Shown piece after piece: positions 27,627-35,561 of a stretch of DNA of 64,000 nucleotides. The notes beneath the pieces were generated by a model. It did not search any database. It saw only the letters and a program-made list of their open reading frames with translations, and was not told where the DNA came from. A program made the position numbers and the translations under genes. Within the stretch, counting starts at the first letter, position 1. Each line of letters opens with the position of its first letter. Origin of the DNA: Cyanobacteria bacterium SIG29 (GTDB lineage: Bacteria > Cyanobacteriota > Vampirovibrionia > Gastranaerophilales > Gastranaerophilaceae); NCBI GenBank assembly GCA_015152515.1, contig SUTV01000004.1, positions 86,792-150,791 on the forward strand, in the 5' to 3' direction.

Positions 27627-29270
27627 ATGAAAGCACTGCTTATATCTCCTCCATTTTATTCTCAATTTAGTATAATTACAGGCATTCCTCAGATTATAAG
27701 CTACTTAAAAGCAAAAAATTATGATGTTAAATCCCTTGATTTAAACATTAAATTTTATAATTATTTATACAATGAAAAAGTCCTTAATAACCTTTTATTA
27801 GAAACATATGAAATCTATAAAAATCACGATAAGTATAATCTTCCTGTTGAATATTACAATCGCTTAGATGAATTTTTTAACAACAAAAAATATGTTTATA
27901 AAATTCATAATACAATTAAAAATATTGATAATATCAAACAAAATTTAAAATCAGAAAAAAATTTCATTGATTTTCTTAAAAAAGAAAATCATATAATGGC
28001 AGCAATTAAGGATATTCAAAAGTTATCCCATTTTATTTTTAAAGATAAAACACCTTATGAAGATAGAAAATATTTTATTAATGAGTCAACGATTTCAACA
28101 TATAAAAGTTTCCTCAAACCATTTATTGATGACATTCTAAAAGAAAATTACGATTATATCGGTTTTTCAGATAATGGGGATTCTCAATTTATATCTTCTC
28201 TTATTATGATTAAATTATTAAAAGAAAAAGGTTATAAAGGTAAAATTGGGATTGGTGGCACTAATGTCTTTAAAGATTTAAATGTTATTAAAGAAGATAA
28301 ATCTCTATTTCAAAAATATGTTGATATTGTTATTGTAGGGCAAGGCGAATATGCTCACGAAGAATACTTTGAGTTTTTAAATGGCAAAAGAGAACTCAAA
28401 GATGTATGCAATATTATTTATCTTGATAACAATGAAAACATTGTTATGAACAAAGAAAAATATCTTTCAGAGAAAGATTATAGTGTTCCTTGCTATGATG
28501 ATTATGATTTTTCTGAATATATGCTCCCAAAATCAATTTTAGCAATTAGAGCATCTTATGGATGTTATTGGGGCAAATGTACATTTTGCGAGCTATATTA
28601 TCTTGATAAAAACTACTTCTTTATTCGCAAAGTTGATGATTTAATTGAAGAAATTAATTTCTATATTAAAACATATAACATAAATACCTTCTATTTTGTT
28701 GACTATGGATTGCCACCTAAATATTTAGATGAATTTGCAACCAAAATTATCGAACAAAAAATTAAAATATATTTTATGATGGATAACAGACTTGAAGATG
28801 CTTTTGATAAAAATTTACTAGAAAAACTGTATAAAGCAGGGTTAAAAATTTGTGCTTGGGGGTTAGAATCAGCATCTCCAAAAATCTTAGAAAAGATGAA
28901 CAAAGGAATTAATATAGATACTGCTCAAAGGATTCTTGAAACAGCACACTCTGTTGGCATTAAAAACATAGTATACACTATATATGATTTTCCTGAAGAA
29001 ACAATTGATGATTTCAATTTAACTTATAATTTCATTAAGAAAAATATTAATTTCATAGAAAACCATGTTGCAAATCGTTTTATACTTCCAACTTTTTCAT
29101 ATATAAATTCCAACCCAGAAGAATTTGGGCTTAACAAAAAACTGATTGAACAAGTACAATCTAATCATAAAGACTTTGATCGTCTAAAAGCGCAATGGCT
29201 AAACATCCAAACCAAAGCTGAAGTGCAGGATAAAATCCTTGAAATTCAGCGTTTAATCATACAAAAATAA
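27627..29270 (+). CDS. radical SAM protein, array copy 8 (shorter C-terminus)
   Basis: ASYGCYWGKCTFCELYYLDKN; ends LEIQRLIIQK. Confidence 0.88.
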   Translation: MKALLISPPFYSQFSIITGIPQIISYLKAKNYDVKSLDLNIKFYNYLYNEKVLNNLLLETYEIYKNHDKYNLPVEYYNRLDEFFNNKKYVYKIHNTIKNIDNIKQNLKSEKNFIDFLKKENHIMAAIKDIQKLSHFIFKDKTPYEDRKYFINESTISTYKSFLKPFIDDILKENYDYIGFSDNGDSQFISSLIMIKLLKEKGYKGKIGIGGTNVFKDLNVIKEDKSLFQKYVDIVIVGQGEYAHEEYFEFLNGKRELKDVCNIIYLDNNENIVMNKEKYLSEKDYSVPCYDDYDFSEYMLPKSILAIRASYGCYWGKCTFCELYYLDKNYFFIRKVDDLIEEINFYIKTYNINTFYFVDYGLPPKYLDEFATKIIEQKIKIYFMMDNRLEDAFDKNLLEKLYKAGLKICAWGLESASPKILEKMNKGINIDTAQRILETAHSVGIKNIVYTIYDFPEETIDDFNLTYNFIKKNINFIENHVANRFILPTFSYINSNPEEFGLNKKLIEQVQSNHKDFDRLKAQWLNIQTKAEVQDKILEIQRLIIQK

Positions 29271-29291
29271 AAAAATAACTAAAGGAGTTTA

Positions 29292-29480
29292 CTATATAAC
29301 TAATGTAATTCCGTAAATGCCTTTACTTGCAACGATGAAATAATTTTCAAAATCAACATCATCAGAATCATCTATTCCGAATAAATATGTATTTTCAAAA
29401 TCATCCATATTTACAGTATGACCATTATGTAAAGTTATATCTTCTGAACCATTTTCTTGTGGCGGATTATTTTCTGGCAT
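29292..29480 (-). CDS. 62-aa candidate RiPP precursor peptide
   Basis: MPENNPPQENGSEDITLHNGHTVNMDDFENTYLFGIDDSDDVDFENYFIVASKGIYGITLVI; strong SD TGGAGGAAAT just upstream of the ATG; extended -10 TGGTATAAT at 29513-29521 (minus); acidic N-terminal part with a hydrophobic G/I-rich tail. Confidence 0.55.
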   Translation of the reverse strand: MPENNPPQENGSEDITLHNGHTVNMDDFENTYLFGIDDSDDVDFENYFIVASKGIYGITLVI

Positions 29481-29512
29481 ATTTCCTCCATATGTTATCA
29501 ACTCATAATTAT

Positions 29513-29521
29513 ATTATACCA
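29513..29521 (-). promoter_or_regulatory. extended -10 promoter of the candidate precursor
   Basis: Minus strand TGGTATAAT about 33 nt upstream of the ATG. Confidence 0.55.
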
Positions 29522-29572
29522 CAATAACAAAAAAATGTATCATTTAAACATTTTTATTGCTTTTATGAAAGA

Positions 29573-29600
29573 TTGCTTTTAACCCCAAATATGTTATGAT
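29573..29600 (+). promoter_or_regulatory. putative promoter of the YcaO gene
   Basis: TTGCTT-N16-TATGAT; divergent from the precursor promoter. Confidence 0.45.
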
Positions 29601-29641
29601 TAGAGTTATAATTATAATTGAGAATAAGGGATTTATTAATA

Positions 29642-31453
29642 ATGAAATATAGTATTTTAAAGGACAATACTCCACAAAAGACAATTAATCGAATCAAAAG
29701 TATTCTAAAAAAGAATAATCTTAATATTCGTGAAAGAGTTATTACGAATCAAGATGAAACCTCTTGTTTCGTAAGAGTATTTGCTATGGAGAGTGAGAGT
29801 ATAGCTTCAGGTGGCAAAGGCACAAGCAAGGAAAATTGTATTGCAAGTGCTTATGCCGAATTTATGGAAAGACTTCAAACCGGTCTGGTATTTGAACCAT
29901 ACTTCTTTATGTCAGAACCAGATGAAAAAATAAAAAACCTTGATGAACTTGAAATAACAGAAGCTGAAAAAAATGTATTTAAAGTAATAAACAAAATTTT
30001 ATTAAAAGAAAAAGATGTTCTTAAATTAAAATACCAAAAAGAATTTAATTTTAGTCAAACAGAAGGTCAGACTTCTGTAGTTCCTTTTGTAGCAGTAAAA
30101 GATAAGAAAATAAAATATCTTCCAATAAACGAAATCAAATTTCTGCAAGGTTCAAATGGCGCAGCTGCAGGCAATACCTATGAAGAAGCACTGGTTCAGG
30201 GACTTTCTGAAATATGTGAAAGATATTCAATGAAACAGATTTTTGATAAAAATGTAAAAATGCCACTATTACCTTCTGAATATATAAATAAATATGATAA
30301 AATACAAAAAATCATTTCTTATATTGAAAATAAGGGTATTACCGTAACAATTAAAGACGCATCATTAGGCAAGGGGTTACCTGTTATTTGTACTATTTTT
30401 GAAGATAAAAATAATAATGATGTTATAAATTTAAGTTTTGGTGCACATCCTTCACTGCCTATAGCAATTGAAAGAACCCTTACAGAATTTTTACAAGGAT
30501 ATGATATAGAAAAGGATTTTGAAAGAGAGATAAATAATTACATAAATATAAATGATTATGAAAATATTTGCAGAGTAATAAAAAGACAATTTGCGAACAA
30601 ATGTGTATTCCCTAAAAATTCAAAATTTTTAGCAAATATTTTATGTAATGATTCTGACTATGATTTTTCTAATGAAGCTTGGGTTATAAATGAAAAAGTT
30701 ACAAATAAGAGCTTGTCAAAGAAATTAATGTCAAAAGTTCTTGAATTCACCAATGAAATTTATGTTAGAGATTATAATTTTATGGGTTTCCCAACAGTAT
30801 ATATATATGTTCCAGAATTTTCACAAATTAATTTAAATTTAAATGAAAATAATTATATAAATATAGCAGATTGGATTGAATTTTCTTTTTCTAAAAAGCC
30901 TGCAAAAGATTTTAATTCTTTTTGTGATGCTTGTCATTTCGGCTCATTTAGTTTATCAGATAAATATTTTAAATTATCAAGAATATTTCCAGAATATTGG
31001 GGATTTCTATCAGCAATAATAAATGAAGACTATGAAATGATAAAAACATACGGAGAAGTTGTAAAAAATAATTTTAAATTTTTTATTAGGGCAAAAAGAA
31101 CAGGAATTAAATTATCATTACTTGAAGGAATATTACTATATTTTGATTTAAAATCTTGTGGAAAAGAAAAAAATGATATTATGCAAGAAATCACAAATAC
31201 ATATTCTGAAACAATAGCAAAAGAAATAGATGATTTTATTTCAAACCTAGATTTTGAAAAAATCAAAATATTATTAATAAAAAATCGTGATAAAAAAGAT
31301 TCTTTTCTTCTTTCAAATTATATGATGGATGATATCAAAGAAACTGTCTCTAAAAAACACAAAAATAAATGTCCTAAACAGCATAAACTGTTAAATAAAA
31401 TAAATGACAATGGTTTTATATCACACCTTTTATCAACAATAAGAAATCATTAA
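29642..31453 (+). CDS. YcaO-domain protein (E. coli YcaO-like rather than azoline-cyclodehydratase-like)
   Basis: GGKGTSKENCIASAYAEFMERL, SNGAAAGNTYEEALVQGLSEICERY, DASLGKGLPVICTIF, FGAHPSLPIAIERTLTEFLQG, YVRDYNFMGFPTVYIYVPEFS; C-terminus lacks PxPxP. Confidence 0.88.
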   Translation: MKYSILKDNTPQKTINRIKSILKKNNLNIRERVITNQDETSCFVRVFAMESESIASGGKGTSKENCIASAYAEFMERLQTGLVFEPYFFMSEPDEKIKNLDELEITEAEKNVFKVINKILLKEKDVLKLKYQKEFNFSQTEGQTSVVPFVAVKDKKIKYLPINEIKFLQGSNGAAAGNTYEEALVQGLSEICERYSMKQIFDKNVKMPLLPSEYINKYDKIQKIISYIENKGITVTIKDASLGKGLPVICTIFEDKNNNDVINLSFGAHPSLPIAIERTLTEFLQGYDIEKDFEREINNYININDYENICRVIKRQFANKCVFPKNSKFLANILCNDSDYDFSNEAWVINEKVTNKSLSKKLMSKVLEFTNEIYVRDYNFMGFPTVYIYVPEFSQINLNLNENNYINIADWIEFSFSKKPAKDFNSFCDACHFGSFSLSDKYFKLSRIFPEYWGFLSAIINEDYEMIKTYGEVVKNNFKFFIRAKRTGIKLSLLEGILLYFDLKSCGKEKNDIMQEITNTYSETIAKEIDDFISNLDFEKIKILLIKNRDKKDSFLLSNYMMDDIKETVSKKHKNKCPKQHKLLNKINDNGFISHLLSTIRNH

Positions 31454-32411
31454 AAATAATAAAAATTATAAATATAGAAATTATACTTAAGATTATTGAA
31501 TTAATCTTAAGTATTTTCTTATAAACATTATTATTTATTTTTCTATGAAAAGCAGTAATTAAAATAATACCACCATCAAGTGTAGGCAAAGGCAATAAAT
31601 TAAAAATTCCCATATTTAAAGAGAAAAAGGCTACAAGCCAAATTGCTCTATATAACTGTTGCACAGAAATAAAATCAAAAGAAATCCTAAAATATGAAAT
31701 GTAACCTCTTAAATCAAAAATCGACAATTTGCCAGTTAATAATTGCCCTATATAATAAAATAATATATTTACTTGATTCTCTATTCCTTTCACAGCAGCG
31801 CAAAACAAAGAATAAATATTATCTACATTATAAAATTTTTCTTCAATCCCTATATTTTTTGTATGTATAAGTAATCCTGATTCTTGAGGAGAAGAAAGCA
31901 CCTTTAAACGAATATTATCTGTATTATATCTATCTGGATAAACTCTAAAATACTGCATTAAGGCAATATCATTATCAGAAATTCTATATTCTTCTTTTGT
32001 AATATCTTTCCCTTGTTCAATATTTGAAACAATATAATCATTTACTGGTATAAAATGCCAAAATATACCAATAAATAATAATAAAAGGAAGGAATACAAA
32101 AAATTTCCTAATGCTCCACCTAAAGTTATCAATATTTTTGACAACTCTGACTTACTTACAATAGAAGATTCTTTTCCTTCTTTTTGACTTGTATCATATT
32201 CTATACCTGCACTAAAAGGCAGAAGATAAAAAACAAATTCAGTATTCCAAAAATTTATTTTAAATAAGATAGGTCCTTTTTCAAGTCCCATCCTAACTCT
32301 TAAAATCCTAACTCCTTGCATTTTGGCAATAAAGAAATGACCAAATTCATGAATATATAAAGAAAGTATCAACATTATTAAAATCAATAAAATATATAAA
32401 ATTAGAGACAA
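31416..32411 (-). CDS. M50 (site-2-protease-type) membrane metalloprotease
   Basis: YIHEFGHFFIAKMQGVR (HExxH) and PLPTLDGGIILI, multi-TM. Confidence 0.87.
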   Translation of the reverse strand: MSLILYILLILIMLILSLYIHEFGHFFIAKMQGVRILRVRMGLEKGPILFKINFWNTEFVFYLLPFSAGIEYDTSQKEGKESSIVSKSELSKILITLGGALGNFLYSFLLLLFIGIFWHFIPVNDYIVSNIEQGKDITKEEYRISDNDIALMQYFRVYPDRYNTDNIRLKVLSSPQESGLLIHTKNIGIEEKFYNVDNIYSLFCAAVKGIENQVNILFYYIGQLLTGKLSIFDLRGYISYFRISFDFISVQQLYRAIWLVAFFSLNMGIFNLLPLPTLDGGIILITAFHRKINNNVYKKILKINSIILSIISIFIIFIIFNDFLLLIKGVI

Positions 32412-32418
32412 GTCTTCA

Positions 32419-33600
32419 TTACCTCATATTCTCTTTTAATACTGATGATAAAATACTAATACCTTCAATAACTTTTTCTTGTTTTATATTTGTATAACCT
32501 AATCTTATTTTGTTAGAAAAAGTTTTATTTGAAGTAAAATATTCCCCTGGCATAAACAAAACATTTTGCTCTATGCTCTTCTTTAAAAGTTCTTGTCCAG
32601 ATAAATAAGATGGAAGTGTCAACCAAAGAAATATTCCCCCCTCTGGTTCAGAGTATTCAATCTCTTTAGGAAATGTTTCATTAATTGCATTTAACATAAT
32701 ATTCAGTTGTTGTTTGTATGATTGTTTTAATTTTTTTAGATATGTATCAAAATCATTATTTAGTAAATATTCATATATTACATACTGTATAATATTCTCA
32801 CTATGAATATCAGAAGTTTGTTTAGCAATAGCAAGTTTATCAATAATTTCTTTATCTGCAATGGCAAAACCTAATCGAAGTCCACCTCCAAAAATTTTGG
32901 ATAAAGAACCTATATAAATATTTGAAGCGCGACTGTTTTGTCCTATAAAAGGAAGTCTTTTATCTTCAAAATTTAACTCTCCGTATGTATTATCCTGAAC
33001 AAGTATTAAATCTTTATCTTTAATTATTTCAAATATATCTGTCCTATTTTGTTTTGAATATGAAACTGTTGTCGGATTTTGTATATTAGGGATTAAATAA
33101 GCCATTTTAAACTTATCTTTTGAAAGTATTGAAGATAATTCATCAGTGTTTAATCCATTTGAATCAAAAGAAACAGAAGAAGTATTAACGTTATACATTT
33201 TTAAAAAATCTGCAGAATATATAAAACTTGGGTTTTCTACAAGAATATTATCATTATCATTTAAAAAAACTTTGCCAATCAAATCAAACGCCTGTGTTGA
33301 ACCAGTTGTAATAATAACATTATCTTCTGTTAAATTATCAAAATTCCAAACAGTGTTATATCTATGTGCAATATATTTTCTTAAATTAACATTGCCATAT
33401 GCATTTGCGTACTGAAATACAAAGGACTTTTGTATTGCATTATTAAATGCATTACAAATCGCATCTTTAAACTCAGGAAATAAATTAACTTTACCACCTA
33501 TAAAAGATATTGTATGTTCATTTATTTTGCTTAAAATGTCTTGTTCAAAGACATCCATAACACATGTTTTTATCCTGTTCGAATAATATTTTTCAAACAT
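32419..33600 (-). CDS. PLP-dependent class I/II aminotransferase
   Basis: TTGSTQAFDLIGKVFL, DNTYGELNF, GSLSKIFGGGLRLGFA lysine motif; start set by GAGGAA RBS. Confidence 0.87.
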   Translation of the reverse strand: MFEKYYSNRIKTCVMDVFEQDILSKINEHTISFIGGKVNLFPEFKDAICNAFNNAIQKSFVFQYANAYGNVNLRKYIAHRYNTVWNFDNLTEDNVIITTGSTQAFDLIGKVFLNDNDNILVENPSFIYSADFLKMYNVNTSSVSFDSNGLNTDELSSILSKDKFKMAYLIPNIQNPTTVSYSKQNRTDIFEIIKDKDLILVQDNTYGELNFEDKRLPFIGQNSRASNIYIGSLSKIFGGGLRLGFAIADKEIIDKLAIAKQTSDIHSENIIQYVIYEYLLNNDFDTYLKKLKQSYKQQLNIMLNAINETFPKEIEYSEPEGGIFLWLTLPSYLSGQELLKKSIEQNVLFMPGEYFTSNKTFSNKIRLGYTNIKQEKVIEGISILSSVLKENMR

Positions 33601-33696
33601 AAGAAATTCCTCTATTCTTTTAGATGATAGCATAATTAAAAATAAACTAGCAATTAATTATTTACAAACAAATCAAAATGATATAGCATAACAATT

Positions 33697-34617
33697 ATGA
33701 AAGATAAAATTGAAGTAGTAAGTGATAAAGTTCCTGAATTTTTATATCCGTTTTATTTGGGGAAGATATTTAAAGAACATACAGGGAATAATCTAAATTT
33801 AATATTCCCCAAAACTCTATCAGAAAAAATCCAGTGGTTGAAATTGTATGATGCTACTCCAGAAAAAACCATGTGGTCAGATAAACTAAAAGCAAGAGAA
33901 TTATTTGCCGAAAAAATAGAAGGTGGAGAAAAATATCTAAAACCTTTAATCAATGTATGGAAAAATTTTGATGATATTAATTTTGAAGAACTACCTAATT
34001 CTTTTATTTTAAAAAGTAATAATGGCTCAGGCTTTAATTCTTTTATAATGAACAAAACTTTTTTACTAAAAAATAAAAACCAATTAAAAAAATTGAAAAT
34101 ACGAACAGAATATTTTCAAAAGGTTAGATATCATTTAAAAAGTTTGGAATTACAATATCGAAATATTGAAAGTTTAATATTTGCTGAAGAATTAATTGGC
34201 GAATCTTATGCAGATCCTACTGCAGATTGGGAAGTATATTGTTTTAATGGAGAACCTCAATTCATAACAACATTACCAAAATATAAAGTAGGGGAAAATG
34301 GTTGTTATCGTAATGAAAAAAGTTATGTTTATAATGAAAACTTTGAAAAATTAGATTTTTCGATTTCTGTGGATACTGATGATGAAGAGCTAGAAAAACC
34401 CGTTCATTACGAAAAAATGTTTGAATATGCAAGAATATTATCAAAAGATTTTAAATTTGTAAGAGTTGATTTTGTAGAAAAAAATGGCAAATTATATTTT
34501 GGCGAATTAACATTTACCCCATGTAGCGGTTTTTTCAGATTCAACGGACTAAAAGGCAACACCCCTGAAGCAAAAAAAATTGATTTAAGATTAGGTAAAT
34601 TATTAAAAATTAGATAA
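33697..34617 (+). CDS. TupA-like ATP-grasp family protein
   Basis: FPKTLSEKIQWLKLYD, KLKARELFAEKI, LPNSFILKSNNGSGFN, VRVDFVEKNGKLYFGELTFTPCSGF. Confidence 0.8.
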   Translation: MKDKIEVVSDKVPEFLYPFYLGKIFKEHTGNNLNLIFPKTLSEKIQWLKLYDATPEKTMWSDKLKARELFAEKIEGGEKYLKPLINVWKNFDDINFEELPNSFILKSNNGSGFNSFIMNKTFLLKNKNQLKKLKIRTEYFQKVRYHLKSLELQYRNIESLIFAEELIGESYADPTADWEVYCFNGEPQFITTLPKYKVGENGCYRNEKSYVYNENFEKLDFSISVDTDDEELEKPVHYEKMFEYARILSKDFKFVRVDFVEKNGKLYFGELTFTPCSGFFRFNGLKGNTPEAKKIDLRLGKLLKIR

Positions 34618-34625
34618 TTTTATAT

Positions 34626-35552
34626 TTAATTCTGTTCTAATCTACATAAACAATATTTAGTAGCTCGTTTTGGTGAACAAAAAGAATTTGCTATACATCC
34701 ACCTTTGCATACAGGAACATACAAACATTTCTTACAAGCATTATCTATTGAATTTATATCAAATCTTCTGTTATAAGTGAAATTATCTTTACTTAACCAT
34801 ATTTCTTTAAAGGAATTATTGCCAACATTCCCCTCACAATAAATATTGTCTTCAAGTTCCAAACAACCCTTTATATTTCCTTTTTTTGAAATAGAAGCCG
34901 TTGTTATACCGGCAGGGCATCCATACCATTTTTCTTTATAAATTTTTTCAGAAAATTCATCCATATAAGCAACTCTAGGTATAGAAGTCACTTCTTCAAA
35001 ATAAGATTGATATTTTTCTTTTGTTTCTATAAAAAATTTTGAGAATTGTTCAAACTGATTTTCTGAAATTATGTTCTTTTCATTACAATTCGCATAGTTA
35101 ATCTGCCATTTATTGATTTTATTTTCAACTAAAAATGCTCTAATATCTTCCAATTTTTGAGAATTAGCTGTATCTAATTTTGTCAAAGCCATTACATCAA
35201 ATTTGTATTTTTTTAATAATTCTAAAGACTTTTCTAAAATTTCTTTATCAGAAATATCATTAATTTTTAATATTACTCTATCTGGATGCAACAAACGAAG
35301 AAGCTGTATTGTTTGCACAGTGATATTCGCAAATTGGCATATAACAGAAAATTTAATCATTGCAGAATGTAGAGCAGAAGTAATTATACCAATATCTTTT
35401 CTATCTAAAATGTTTTGTCCTGTTAAAAATACATATTCGCATTTTAAATCATATAAATCTTCTATAACTTCAAGATACTTTTCAACAGATAAATCAGTAT
35501 CTTCATCACCTGAAGAAAGTTCCCAAAAAAGTTTTTTTAGTTTATATGCCAT
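34626..35552 (-). CDS. pseudo-radical-SAM protein with SPASM domain (no CxxxCxxC)
   Basis: N-terminus KLFWELSSGDEDTDLSVEKYLEVIEDL aligns with VVWEITSVCNMKCIHCGSDC of the neighbour but has no cysteines; SPASM CPAG...GCLELED...CKKCLYVPVCKGGCIANSFC retained. Confidence 0.82.
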   Translation of the reverse strand: MAYKLKKLFWELSSGDEDTDLSVEKYLEVIEDLYDLKCEYVFLTGQNILDRKDIGIITSALHSAMIKFSVICQFANITVQTIQLLRLLHPDRVILKINDISDKEILEKSLELLKKYKFDVMALTKLDTANSQKLEDIRAFLVENKINKWQINYANCNEKNIISENQFEQFSKFFIETKEKYQSYFEEVTSIPRVAYMDEFSEKIYKEKWYGCPAGITTASISKKGNIKGCLELEDNIYCEGNVGNNSFKEIWLSKDNFTYNRRFDINSIDNACKKCLYVPVCKGGCIANSFCSPKRATKYCLCRLEQN

Positions 35553-35561
35553 AATATCTCC

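Noticed and set aside
16425-28903. Repeated minus-strand ORFs inside the rSAM genes (MPIECAVLRTFSAESILMPLFIFS...)
   Set aside because: Antisense shadows of the conserved WGLESASPKILEKMNKG region; recur only because the sense genes are paralogous.
15439-29270. Assembly collapse/expansion artefact producing eight copies
   Set aside because: Copies are substantially diverged in their middle and C-terminal parts, have distinct intergenic junctions and all keep intact frames.
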